From assembly GCA_030761205.1 (NCBI GenBank), contig JAULJL010000020.1, positions 3,167,001 to 3,231,000 of the forward strand: a DNA stretch of 64,000 bases, in the 5' to 3' direction. Source of the stretch: Fremontodendron californicum. Lineage: Eukaryota > Streptophyta > Magnoliopsida > Malvales > Malvaceae. The position numbers were made by a program, and so were the translations under genes. Under the pieces are notes generated by a model. That model saw nothing but the letters and a program-made list of their open reading frames with translations. It did no database searches and was not told where the DNA came from. This document shows positions 46,655 to 58,449 of this stretch, in pieces. Every line of letters starts with the position of its first letter. Position 1 is the first letter of the stretch.

Positions 46655-48444
46655 AGAAGAGAAAGCGTGTGAACTTAAGAGGTGGGAAGGGAAGAATTCT
46701 GAATTCTGATAAATATAGCAAATAAATAGATAGAATTAAGAAACACAAGAATGCTTTAAAATTGGATTTTTAAGAATCCGCACATAGTTCAGGTTCATGA
46801 AATTTTTTGTAAAAATAAAAATTAAATTTTTGAAAGAAAATTAAAAAAAGGGCAAGGTGGAATTAAAGTAGACTGTAGGAATAAAAGTATAAAACTCAAA
46901 AGCTAACAGCTATCCCCAATAAAAAAGGTTTTCAAATGTTTATATTTTGGTCAAAGCACTGTTTTGGCAATACGTGTTTGTTGTCGTTTTTAAAATTATC
47001 GTGGTAAATTAATTATCATATTGATAAAATTATTAAAGTGATTTTATTATTAGTAATCTTAAATTATTATGTTTGATATAATATTATAGATAACTGATGA
47101 TCTTAAATCAATGTGTTTGATATTGTATAGAAAAAAATTATTGAATATATAATATCCAAAATAATCTTATTATTAATAATAAAATTATTTAATGAAAGCA
47201 AAAAATTTATTTTTATTGAATGAACAATTTATAACATAAAATTTTTATTGTTTTAGTAAAATATATATATATATATATATAAGATATGAACCAGTACTGA
47301 TGAATATAATTCAAAGTTATTAACATATTCATATTTAATGGACACATAAGTTATCTTGTATAAAATGATTTTAAAAAAATAGAGATTTGTTTATAAAAAA
47401 TTAAAATTTGTAGAAAAACATATTTTAGTGGGTATCATTTCGAGGATAAATTAGTTTTAAAATAATTTTTTATATCACTCTCCATGATAACTTTTTTTCA
47501 TCTTTTTGGATGAGATTTAGATCATCTCACGGTAAAGTTATCTAATCATTCTTGATAATTTAAAATCACTGTTCTCGTAAAATTCTTAAATTATTATCAA
47601 ACACGATAATCTAATAATAATAATAAAATTATTTTTAATTTTAAAAAAATCACCTATATCAAACACCACCTTACAGAATAACTTAGCCAACTTGCCGTAG
47701 TTGAAATTGTTCGGAAAAGAGAAATACTATTTGTACGGCTACTGATTCATTCCACTAGGTAAGATAAGATCTCCAAGAGAGATGCTTTAAATGGGAAGAC
47801 ATTGGGCCTATTTTCTTGACTGCCGAAGATTCCATTCGTTTTTTAGTTTTTAATTACTATTTTTTTCGATAACATAAATGACATCCGTATGATTTTAAAA
47901 GGTTTATGAAATAATGAACAATAGAATTAAATGTTTGTTCTTTAATTTCTCAAAATGATTCAGGTTTATAGTTAAGAGTATTTTTCTTTGCATGCAAGGG
48001 TCAAAGGGTTGGGTCCTAAGGATATTAATGTAGCACAATCTCCTCTTAGATATCACCTTAGAAATCCATGTACCAAAAGAAAAAAAAAATACCCCTAGAA
48101 AATAGCTTAATTATTCCAAAAGATTAAGATAATAAAATTGAATTAAAACATATGCATGCCTAAAATCATTTGGAAAAAAAAAATTTGATTCAGATAAAAG
48201 CTATAAATATTCTTGATTGTTTTGTCAGAAACGAATAGAGGAAATCTTTGTTAATGATTTTGTATGCCCATCTCATAAGCTAATCATAAATAATAATTTT
48301 TTAATATATGGTCAAAAATATTTTTAAATTTAATCTTCTCTTTGAATGATTTTAAAAAAAAAAAAATCAGTTGCTTTCTCGCTTGTTATTACATTATCTA
48401 ATTGGGGGTATACTTATATAATTCTAATTCATCTATTTTACCTC
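46655..48444. other. AT-rich intergenic region
   Basis: PSK upstream region at the left, then AT-rich repeats. 46990-47660 has recurring phrases (AAATTATTATGTTTGATAT, ATAATCTTATTATTAATAAT) in both orientations, possibly an old MITE. No gene seen. Confidence 0.45.
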
Positions 48445-48449
48445 TCGTT

Positions 48450-49013
48450 TGTTGAAAGTCACCGACTACTCAAATTTTCTGGAGTTCTCTTGTTTGTTCT
48501 TTTTCTAGATTATTCTTCAATCTTCTTCCTAGAAATTTCTTCATCCCCCTCTCTAGAATTGTCTACATAATTCTTTAATTCTCTTTAGATTTCTTTCTAG
48601 AAATCTCTCCAATCTTTTCTTCCTAGATTATTCTTTAGTTTTCTATCTAGATGTTTCTCCAATCTTTTAGTTCTAGATTTCTCCTCTACTTAATGTAACC
48701 GACAATGATAAGCCGGTCTAGCATAATTATAAATAGGTGTGTGCTAGTTGAGTGGAGTAAGTGAAAGTGGTGAGCAAGAAAACAAAGAGTGAATAGTAAA
48801 GTGAGAAAGAGTTTGTGTGAGGTTGTCTCCATTGTTAGTTGGTGTTCACACCAATTGTATTTGGTCTTTTCTCATATTAATAAAAGAGTTGTTTTTTCGG
48901 AAGTTACTGTAGCTTCCCGAGATAAAGTTACTGTAGCGTATCGAGAAAGTTACTGTAGCAAATCGATACTGTAGCACAAAACTACAATCGGTATCGAGGG
49001 TCAGAAATCAACA
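48450..49013 (+). repeat. Copia-2 5' LTR (564 bp)
   Basis: U3 is pyrimidine-rich with many CTAGA words; two spots fit heat-shock elements (AGAAATTTCTTC at 48531-48542 and TTCTAGAAATCTC at 48595-48607). TATA box TATAAATA at 48728-48735. AATAAA at 48879-48884. Four TACTGTAGC words lie between 48904 and 48975. Confidence 0.95.
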
Positions 49014-49016
49014 AAT

Positions 49017-49028
49017 TGGTATCAGAGC
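49017..49028 (+). promoter_or_regulatory. Copia-2 primer-binding site
   Basis: TGGTATCAGAGC three bases after the 5' LTR, complementary to initiator tRNA-Met. The leader up to 49224 repeats ACGGTCAGGGACYG near 49030 and 49152. Confidence 0.88.
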
Positions 49029-49224
49029 AAGACGGTCAGGGACCGGAGTACGCATATCGGAGAAAGACAGTCTGGGGCTGTGAAGATTATTGGTCTAGGA
49101 CCAAGACGATCGAGGATCGTAGTTCGTGGAGACGTGGAAATTCTGCCGGTACACGGTCAGGGACTGTGAAATTAAGTGAACGAGAATCAAATTTGAGGTA
49201 AGTGCAGGGCACTCTCAAGACACT

Positions 49225-52200
49225 ATGGCAGATATTTCTAATTCCGCTAGCAACATCGAGAAGCTCAATGAAAACAATTACAATACGTGGAGCATCCGGA
49301 TGCAATATTACATGCTCGGGCAAGATTTATGGGATATTGTTAACGGTGAAGCTTCAACACCACCAACAGATGCCGGAGAACTAAGAAAATGGAAGATCAA
49401 AGCTGGTAAGGCCATGTACGTGTTATCAGTCACCATTGAGGATGGTTTATTACAACGCATCAAGGATGCAAAGACACCGAGGGAAGCCTGGGACACACTC
49501 ACAATGATGTTCGCGAGGAAAAATGATGCTAGGCTCCAACAATTGGAGAATGAACTCCTGTCAATCTCGCAGCAAAATATGTCGGTAAGCGAATATTTCT
49601 CTAAAGTTAAAACTCTTTGTGATGAAATTTCAAAATAGATCCAGAAAATGCCATTACCGAAACGAGGATGAGAAGAATTATCATCCATGGCTTGCGATCT
49701 GAATACAACGGGATTGTTACTGCAACTCGTGGATGGAGCAAAGAACCAACTTTAACTGAGTTGGAAAATATCCTTGCAAATCAAGAGGCTTTAGATAACC
49801 AAATGTCTAAAGTCTCGATAAAAGATGACGAGAAAGCACTCTTTAGTAATAAAAGAGGCTTTAATAAAAGAAGCAAAGTTGCTACAAAGCCAGGCGTGGA
49901 AGAAAATAAATTTCGAAGGCAAGAAACATGGCCAAAGCAAGGGGGAAGGAGCTTTCGGCAAGAGGGAGCCCAGCATGTTCGAGAAAGAGACAAAAATGAA
50001 AATAGGTATCGTCGTCAAAACAATCAGTGTTACAACTGTGAAAAATCTGGTCACTTTGCTCGAGACTGTCGGTTTAAGCAAGTCCAAGGCAACGCGGCAA
50101 CCTCGTCACGAGAAGAGAATAATAGCGAAGAAGAGTGGGATTTTCAAGCATCAATTGCTATTGAAGAATGCGAAGAACTTGCAGCTGCTTGCATCACCGA
50201 GTCAGAAGAAGAGTGTTCACTCGCATCGGTGAGTAAATTAATTGACTATAATAATGATTGGATAGTTGATTCTGGATGCAACGCGGCAACCTCGTCACGA
50301 GAAGAGAATAATAGCGAAGAAGAGTGGGATTTTCAAGCATCAATTGCTATTGAAGAATGCGAAGAACTTGCAGCTGCTTGCATCACCGAGTCAGAAGAAG
50401 AGTGTTCACTCGCATCGGTGAGTAAATTAATCGACTATAATAATGATTGGATAGTTGATTCTGGATGCTCAAATCACATGACTGGAGATAAGGAGAAGTT
50501 GACTAATACCTCAACATACAAAGGAGAACGAGTTGTGGTAACTGCAAATAATTCAAGGTTACCTATTACTCACATCGGCCAAACAACTATTGTGCCACGG
50601 TTTAGTCCACACCAAATCGAGCTGCAAAACGTATTCCATGTGCCAGGTATGAAGAAAAATCTGCTATCAGTTTCACAACTCACTGCCTCAGGAAATTATG
50701 TCGTGTTTGGTCCAGATGATGTGAAAGTATATCCAAACTTAAAGCCAACAAGTACACCAATAATGGAAGGGAAGCGTCTGGAATCAGTCTATGTTATGTC
50801 CGCTCAGACTACATATGTGGACAAGACAAGAAAGAATGAAACAGCTGACTTGTGGCATGCGAGGCTTGGGCACGTGAGTTACCTCAAGTTAAAGGTAATG
50901 ATGAAAAAGTCTATGCTCAAAGGTCTTCCTCAATTAGACATTCAAGAAGACACAGTATGTGCCGGGTGCCAATATGGGAAAGCTCACCAGTTGCCATACG
51001 AGGAGTCAAAGTTTAGAGCTAAGGAGCCTCTCCAGCTAATTCACTCAGACGTGTTCGGGAAGATAAAGCAACCTTCTGTCAGTGGCTGCCAATACATGAT
51101 AACTTTCATTGATGATTTTTCAAGGTACGTCTGGATTGACTTTATGAAAGAAAAATCAGAGGCACTTACTAAATTTATAGAGTTCAAAGAAAAGATGGAA
51201 AAAGAAGTAGGCCGAAAGATACAATGCCTACGCACAGATAACGGGGGAGAATACACATCCAAGGAGTTTTCAGAATTCTTACAGGAATGCAAGATACGCC
51301 GACAATTGACTTGTCCGAACACTCCACAACAAAATGGAGTTGCCGAGAGAAAGAATCGGCATTTGGCTGAGATATGTCGAAGCATGTTACATGCGAAGAA
51401 TGTGCCACCTCGTTTTTGGGCAGAATGCATGAAGACTGCAGCTCACGTGACTAATAGGCTTCCACAAGCAAGGCTTGGTTTTATCTCACCCTTTGAGAAA
51501 CTATGGAACATCAAACCCACGGTGAGTCACTTTCGAGTATTTGGTTGCGTATGTTATGTATTTGTACCAGATCATTTACGTAGCAAATTCGACAAAAAAG
51601 GCAATTCGTTGCATATTTGTGGGATATGACGATCAAAGAAAAGGGTGGAGATGTTGTGATCCAACGAGTGGCAGATGCTATGTATCCAGAAATGTTGTGT
51701 TCGATGAAGCTTCGTCATGGTGGTCACCACAAGCAGCTCTGTTGCCAGACTCAAAAGAGATTGAAGAAAAACTTCAAGAAAATATGGAGGAACAAATTGA
51801 GCTTGAAAAGACTCAACCAAGTGACGAGTATTCAGAAAAGGCTCTTGATGAGGAAAAGTTATTTCGAGAAAATGAGTTCGATGAAAGAGATTCTCAGCCA
51901 CTTCTGCGTAGGTCATCACGACAACGCAAACCAAATCTTAAGTATGCTAATGCTGCTCTAATTGAAAAAATAGAGCCAACAACTTATGAAGAGGCATCTG
52001 AGAAATTGGAGTGGAGAAAAGCCATGGAAGAAGAAGTTCAAGCCCTGAAACAAAACGAGACATGGGAGTTGGTGCCAAAGCCGAAGAAGATTGAACCCAT
52101 CTCATGTAAATGGGTTTATAAAATAAAGACTCGACCCGATGGATCGATAGAAAGGTATAAGGCTCGATTGGTGGCTCGCGGATTCTCTCAAAAGTATGGG

Positions 52201-53517
52201 GTGGACTATGATGAGACATTTAGTCCGGTTGCAAAGATTACAACAGTACGAGTATTACTTGCCCTTGCAGCAAGCAAATCTTAGAAGTTATGGCAAATGG
52301 ATGTGAAAAATGCCTTCTTGCACGGAGAGCTAGATCGAGAGATTTATATGGAGCAGCCCGAAGGATTCACAAGTAAAGTTCATCCGGATTATGTGTGTAA
52401 GTTGAAAAAGGCACTCTACGGATTAAAACAAGCACCGAGAGCATGGTACGGCAAAATTGCCGAATTCCTAATACAAAGTGGTTACTCAGTTGCAGCAGCA
52501 GATTCGAACTTGTTCGTGAAAGAAAAAGGAGGTAAGTTGGCAATAGTCTTGGTTTACGTGGATGATCTAATCATCACCGGAGACAACGAAGAAGAAATCA
52601 AACAAACTAGAGGCAATCTCTCAATACGTTTTCAAATGAAAGAGCTTGGAGAGCTGAATCACTTTCTCGGGCTAGAAGTAATCCGTACCAAAGTAGGAAT
52701 ATTCTTATCTCAACACAAGTATGCAAAAGATCTTATACACAAATTCAGGATGACTGATTGCAAGTCGATATCTACGCCTATGGAAGCCAATGCAAGACTC
52801 TGTAGTGAAGAAGGCAAAGAATTGGAAGACTCAACAAGTTATAGGCAACTAGTGGGTAGTCTAATCTACCTTACATTAACAAGACCCGACATTGCATTCG
52901 CTGTTGGAGTAGCTAGCCGATTCATGGAGAAACCAAGGAAACCTCACTTAGATGCGGTTCGACGAATCTTGAGGTACGTAAAAGAAACTATTGATTTTGG
53001 ACTTCTATACAAAAAGGGAGTTCCGTGCCAAGTTATAGGATATTGTGATGCCGATTATGGTGGAGATCATGATACAAGACGATCAACAACTGGCTACATG
53101 TTTAGTCTTGGATCCGGCATAATCTCTTGGTGTAGCAAAAGACAACCTACAGTATCATTGTCAACTAAAGAAGCAGAATATAGAGCAGCAACTATGGCAG
53201 CACAAGAAAGCACGTGGTTGATACAGCTGTTAAAGGACCTGCACCAACCGATTGACTCTCCAGTACAACTCTATTGCGATAATCAGTCAGCAATAAGCTT
53301 AGCTGAAAATCCAGTCTTTCATGCCAGAACCAAACACGTAGAAATACATTATCACTTTGTACGTGAAAAAGTACTTCAACGAGATGTTGAACTGAAATAC
53401 ATCAAGACTGAAGAACAAGTAGCTGACTTGTTTACCAAGGGACTTAGCGGTGCAAAATTCGATGAGTTCAGAATACAACTTGGCATGACTACCAAAGCGA
53501 GCATCAAGAGAGAGTAG
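49225..53517 (+). pseudogene. Copia-2 gag-pol polyprotein, broken by two frameshifts and one stop
   Basis: Starts ATGGCAGATAT at 49225 with a copia Gag (LNENNYNTWSIRMQYYMLG). A one-base loss near 49636 creates TAG and shifts the frame. The next frame has the zinc knuckle CYNCEKSGHFARDC (50028), two copies of the protease motif WIVDSGC (second catalytic Asp codon at 50457), and an integrase with HHCC (about 50853-50970) and catalytic D, D, E at 51048, 51237 and 51345 (spacing DD35E). An extra A in the A-run 51594-51599 shifts the frame again. The RT starts in that frame and hits TAG at 52282-52284 where the family usually has Trp. It then continues in the same frame from DVKNAFLHG through YVDD (about 52554) and RNase H (CDADYGG, 53044) to the normal stop at 53517. 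All catalytic residues survive, but no single product can be made. Confidence 0.9.
50089..50466 (+). repeat. in-frame 189-bp tandem duplication including the protease active site
   Basis: 50089-50277 and 50278-50466 are identical except one transition (AATTAATTGAC against AATTAATCGAC). The unit is exactly 63 codons, from just after the zinc knuckle through the aspartic protease DSG motif. The first DSG copy is followed at once by the linker again; only the second continues into a full protease body. Confidence 0.95.
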
Positions 53518-53522
53518 TCGTT

Positions 53523-53531
53523 GAGGGGGAG
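53523..53531 (+). promoter_or_regulatory. Copia-2 polypurine tract
   Basis: GAGGGGGAG directly before the TGTTGA start of the 3' LTR and just after the polyprotein stop. Confidence 0.85.
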
Positions 53532-54095
53532 TGTTGAAAGTCACCGACTACTCAAATTTTCTGGAGTTCTCTTCTTTGTTCTTTTTCTAGATTATTCTTC
53601 AATCTTCTTCCTAGAAATTTCTTCATCCCCCTCTCTAGAATTGTCTACATAATTCTTTAATTCTCTTTAGATTTCTTTCTAGAAATCTCTCCAATCTTTT
53701 CTTCCTAGATTATTCTTTAGTTTTCTATCTAGATGTTTCTCCAATCTTTTAGTTCTAGATTTCTCCTCTACTTAATGTAACCGACAATGATAAGTCGGTC
53801 TAGCATAATTATAAATAGGTGTGTGCTAGTTGAGTGGAGTAAGTGAAAGTGGTGAGCAAGAAAACAAAGAGTGAATAGTAAAGTGAGAAAGAGTTTGTGT
53901 GAGGTTGTCTCCATTGTTAGTTGGTGTTCACACCAATTGTATTTGGTCTTTTCTCATATTAATAAAAGAGTTGTTTTTTCGGAAGTTACTGTAGCTTCCC
54001 GAGATAAAGTTACTGTGGCGTATCGAGAAAGTTACTGTAGCAAATCGATACTGTAGCACAAAACTACAATCGGTATCGAGGGTCAGAAATCAACA
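53532..54095 (+). repeat. Copia-2 3' LTR (564 bp)
   Basis: Same length as the 5' LTR with three substitutions and no indels. Ends ATCAACA and is followed by the target duplication TCGTT. Confidence 0.95.
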
Positions 54096-54211
54096 TCGTT
54101 GGCATGTCAAAATTCAAATTTGAAACCTCTCATAATTTCTTTAGATCATGAGATGTTATTTTATTACGTACCGAGCATTAATATCGGAAAAAAATTCCTT
54201 TGCATGCTAGT

Positions 54212-54455
54212 ATGGATCGGGCCGCGACCTTATTTTTTTAAACTCAAATTCGGGTCAAATCGGGTCTGATCCGATTCGAGAGTCCATATCACTATTAGAA
54301 ATAATATTAAATTATTTTTATGTTAATATTTACAATTAAATTTAAATAATTTTTTTTTTTATATATTGATGATCAACAGGAATTCAGTCAACCCGAATTA
54401 AAAAAATATATCTTTCCACATCCAATACAAGAAGTTCGGCTCTTGAACAGGTCTA
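54212..54455. mobile_element. hAT MITE, main family, left end damaged
   Basis: TATGGATCGGGCCGCGACC at the left and GGCTCTTGAACAGGTCTA at the right fit the family, with the usual AT-rich core. The first few bases of the left end seem lost, and I find no clear target duplication. Confidence 0.6.
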
Positions 54456-55740
54456 TTAGTGTCCACACGAACAAACAGAAAAATCTCCAGTCCAATATAT
54501 TTTTACAATTATACAGGCTAGCTAGTGCTGACTTTTTAGGCTCAACCATAAATTATTCTCTCAACATTGTTTTTCTCTTCGTGGATGGAATGTTGTTCCA
54601 ATTTCCTAAGTTTGGTTAATTTTATCAAAATCATTTGACATGCATCCACAATCAAGAAACCCTAGAAATTAATTAAGACAACCTAAATTCCTCCAACATG
54701 TAATAATAGATCAGCTTTTGATCTACTCAGAAATTATGTCACGACATGTGAATGGTCTGAAAAATCACCGTTTGCCTTGAGAAAAATTTGGCACATCAAT
54801 AAGTTGCATAATAACCAAAAGGTTTTGAGGACTTTACTTAGCATATGTTCATTCATTAATGAGGTGGCTATTGCATTTTGACTATTAACATCAAATATAA
54901 ACTCGATTAACAAATTAATTCATACTAATGCCTTAGTAATTGCCAATGTTTTTAATTTCCATAAATATCCATCTTTATTCAACTTAATTATTAGGGAAAA
55001 AAAGACTAAGAGATTGAAAAAGACAACTAATGATCTTGGATAACAATTAAGTAGCTCTAAGAAAAGATTTAGAGTGTAAATTGAAGTCATTATTGTATAA
55101 TCCATTACAAAAAAATTCATATTTATGAATTTTCCCAACATGTGACATATTTATGAATTTGTTCAAAAGCAAAATATTAAGGAAAGCTAGTCAAAGACGT
55201 AAGATCAACAAAATTTTGATCTTTCACCCATTTTTATTTGTCTTAGTTCAAAGAGTGTTGCATAAATTAAGCTTTAGCTAACCTAAATGTCATTATCATA
55301 TGCCTTAACCGTTTTGTCACAAATGAGCTAAGTGTTAGTAAGTACAAGTTGATTATTCAAAGATTACACAAAATTAATTCCAAATTTTTATAATATATAT
55401 TAGTATTAATTAATTATCAAAAGGTATATGTTAGTTAACCCTCGTGATGCTTTGCTTCTAGATTATCCATCCATAGAGGTTTGAAATGTTAGACTAATGA
55501 ATATAAACAATATGAAAATATTAAATTAAATAGATTGTTTGGAGGAAAGCAAATGAACTCATTTATAATGAAATTGAGATTAATTATATGAAAATGGTTG
55601 GTATACGTATTAAATTATTAACAATATATTCAGATTAGATACCCAAGTAAGGTTTGACCAAATAAAGAGATTGGAGAAGAAAGGAAATATAAAGCAAAAA
55701 AAAGGAGAAGAAGAGAATAACAGAAAAGAATATGAATCCG

Positions 55741-55860
55741 TAACTTAATTCAGTTGATTCATGTAGTCGAGATGGCATCAAGTAGATTTGATATTCAAAT
55801 CTTAATATCTGCAACTTTTTTTTATTCTCAGACTGTGATATTTTTTTATTGAAAAAAAAG
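55741..55860 (+). mobile_element. tRNA-derived SINE-like copy
   Basis: TTCAGTTGATTCATGTAGTC (box A-like), GATATTCAAATCTTAATATC (decayed box B), TGCAACTTTTTTTTATTCTC and an A-rich end. Confidence 0.55.
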
Positions 55861-56431
55861 TAAGCGAGAGGTGGGAGATATATAGCATTGCATTCAAACA
55901 ATGCAGCCGGAAAGGAATTGTGAGAATATAATCAGATGCTTTTGTGCTGATGGTGTTTGTAGCTTAACCCAAATCTGATACTTGAATTAGTCAAAAAAAA
56001 AAACTTAAAAAGCATTTCTGTTAGTAACCTTTCGGTAGCAAAAGGCAAGGTTTAGACTTAGACAAGTTGGATATATATTCTTTTCCTTTATCACATGATC
56101 AATCCAATTCCATGCTATATATTCTCTTAATTTGTCTGTCACAACAACAAGGTTTAGTTTGCTTAGTTATTTATATCACAAATAATTAAACAAAGTCAAT
56201 TCTACTAGAGATTTGAATAAAATAAAAACAATATTGCTGTTTTAATTTTGTAAGTTTAATGAACAAATGCAGACAGTTTGTACTGAGAATTGAAAACCTA
56301 TGCATGACGTATGTGCTACGTTTCATCCCAAATCAGGCTTTTTACTAAATCTCAAATCAGTTTGTAATAACCCAAACCCAAAATTTTGCTTCTCTCTGCC
56401 TTAAATTATTATAGCACAAAAAAGAAAGTAT

Positions 56432-56562
56432 TGTTTTCTTTTTTATTTTATAAAGGATATGCATAGGAAAAGAATTTGCAGATATTGAAATTTGAACTTT
56501 GAATAATTTATTAGACATCGCATTTTAAAATGATTATATAAATCAATTGGACTAAACCCAAG
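56432..56562 (-). mobile_element. tRNA-derived SINE-like copy
   Basis: On the minus strand GGGTTTAGTCCAATTGATTT, then AAAGTTCAAATTTCAATATC, TGCAAATTC and a T/A-rich tail. Same layout as the copy at 23905-24064. Confidence 0.55.
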
Positions 56563-57302
56563 TTCGGATCGTTTTCTCTTCACAGGACACTAGTATAAGA
56601 CTACCTAGCAATGTTGTCAGGGCTCCATACTGTGAAGAAAAAAGAAGAAATGGCCAATCTAAGTCAGCAAATAAATCGATCCTTATCCTTTTTTAAGCTT
56701 TAACTGTACAAAAATTGATCAGTAATTCTCTGGTCTTTCACTGTGAGAATCCATGACAAATCCCGTAGACTTTATCCCTAGCCCAACTCCCTTTGCTGCA
56801 AGCATTTTTTTCTAAAAGTTGCCAAGATCTCTGGTGTATCGTTTCAATCCCATAGATTTTCTATAATCATGATTTCCTTATCTGACCATTTCGGCCAGGA
56901 AATAAAATAACTACTCACAAAACGATAATGGCACCTATATTCCATGTCTAATTATACGCATCGTGGGCTCCATGAGAAAAAAATTATGGACCAAATGTCT
57001 TTCCTTTTTTCTCTTTATGCAGAGATCTTTTTTTCTTTTCTTTTTTATCAGAGTAAAGCAAAGATGTTGACTAGAATATGTAAACACAAGCAGGCATGGC
57101 TGCAAATGCACTAGACTTTAGGCTTTGTATTATATAACTAAGGGAGAGGCTTTATGTCCAAATACCGTTTGTCATTCTTTGATACTGTAAATTTATGATT
57201 TGATTTGGATGAACGATGTGAAAAGATTATCACAGTTGATTTAGTTCATTGAAATGTAGTTAACTTAGAATAAAAGTAGAAATCTATATGCTTTATGTGA
57301 TT

Positions 57303-57571
57303 TGTTATACCCATAAAGACCTTAAGTGTACTTTAATAATTGCACTAGTTAGATCCTTATATATAAGGTGAGCCTCCATAGAGGCAAAGGGAGGTAATTC
57401 ATATTCTCTACACTCTCCTTTTCATTTATTTATATTGTTTCTCTCAACTTATTGAGTTATTATTGACTTGAGCATCGGAACGAGCGTCGGAGAACCAATT
57501 TCGATGCCCCTGACCATCATTATTTTGCAGGTTTTCTCGAGATAGATCACGACCAATTTAGACATCAACAT
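57303..57571 (+). mobile_element. solo LTR (269 bp) of an LTR retrotransposon
   Basis: Starts TGTTATACCC and ends CATCAACA, between perfect 5-bp duplications TGATT (57298-57302 and 57572-57576). Inside are a TATA box (TATATATAAGG, near 57358) and TTGACTTGAGCATCGGAACG, a phrase common near the end of some Gypsy-type or TRIM LTRs. No internal domain remains, so it arose by LTR-LTR recombination. Confidence 0.8.
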
Positions 57572-57645
57572 GATTCATTACAATGAAAATGGTCGCGCAC
57601 GATTAGATTCAACAAACATGTTCATATATATGTTGCACTTGAGAG

Positions 57646-57917
57646 TAGACCTTTTCACCGGTCGGGCAGCCCGCCCGACCTGGCAGGCCCGGCCCGTATT
57701 GGCTGAGCCTGGGTAGGTATTTTAGTGATCCGGGCCGGGTCGGCCTAGATCACTGTTTATCCAATAAAAAAATATTATTTTTTAAATTTAATTATAAAAA
57801 AATAAAAAAAAAATACTTTTTTTATTATATAAATGAACAGTGAATATGGACAGGGCTTGAATAAGGAAAACAAAAAAAAATCAGGCCGCGACCCGACTCG
57901 ACCCATGAGCAGCTCTA
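57646..57917. mobile_element. hAT MITE, main family (272 bp)
   Basis: Left TAGACCTTTTCACCGGTCGG; reversed right end TAGAGCTGCTCATGGGTCGA. Flanks CTTGAGAG and CTTGATAC match at 6 of 8. Confidence 0.8.
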
Positions 57918-58292
57918 CTTGATACTCAAGATTTATGAATAAGAAGTTTCACGTCATGAAAAAAGATGAAAGATCGATTTCGTAAATTTATGAGTTGCAT
58001 ATCCTTTGTATCTCCTTGATGCAATTGTGTCTTTCAAACATGAAATTGTCGGTAGAAACAAATTTTATTCGTGTCTGTTTAGGGCATTAGCCGTTAGCCA
58101 TAGGGCAGATGCAACCGAAAAAAAATAATTCATATCTTACACATGATAAAATTAATGTCCATTTAAAAAAAATAGTCAGCAAAGCTTTTAAAAAGGCAAT
58201 TTATTATCAACATACAATAATTTAGAAGAATGCTGCATGATTGAGGTTTGAATTGAGGACGGATGTTGAACTTCACATCTAAAATAGTCAAA

Positions 58293-58427
58293 ATTGAACT
58301 TGTGATTTAGTTCATGTAGCGCAATTTTAAAATGTGACATCCATCAGGTTTGGATTTCGAATCTTAATATCTGTAATCTTTTTCTTATTCTCAAGCTGCA
58401 GACTCCTTTGAATCAAAAAATAATCAA
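58293..58427 (+). mobile_element. tRNA-derived SINE-like copy
   Basis: TGATTTAGTTCATGTAGCGC (box A-like), GGATTTCGAATCTTAATATC (box B-like), TGTAATCTTTTTCTTATTCT and an A-rich end. Confidence 0.58.
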
Positions 58428-58449
58428 ATTCAAAAAGAGGAATATGTAC

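Larger units (their letters stand above)
48450..54095 (+). mobile_element. Copia-2: young, near full-length Ty1/copia retrotransposon with a broken polyprotein
   Basis: LTRs 48450-49013 and 53532-54095, both 564 bp, with TG...CA ends and a perfect 5-bp target duplication TCGTT (48445-48449 and 54096-54100). The LTRs differ at three sites (48492/53574 G-C, 48713/53795 C-T, 48935/54017 A-G), about 0.5%. Order gag, protease, integrase, reverse transcriptase, RNase H is copia-like. Two frameshifts and one nonsense codon break the polyprotein, and a 189-bp tandem duplication doubles the protease motif. With the commonly used 1.3e-8 per site per year LTR rate, the difference implies roughly 0.2 million years; the rate for this species is unknown. 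Confidence 0.96.
54101..57297. other. AT-rich intergenic region
   Basis: Right flank of Copia-2. Contains the hAT copy at 54212-54455 and SINE-like copies at 55741 and 56432, listed separately. The frames at 54920-55141 and 55635-55901 (minus) are AT-rich and show no family signature. Confidence 0.45.

Noticed and set aside
49621..49680. Programmed frameshift between gag and pol in Copia-2
   Set aside because: Copia elements of this type normally use one continuous frame, the site has no slippery heptamer followed by structure that I can see, and two further random lesions occur downstream.
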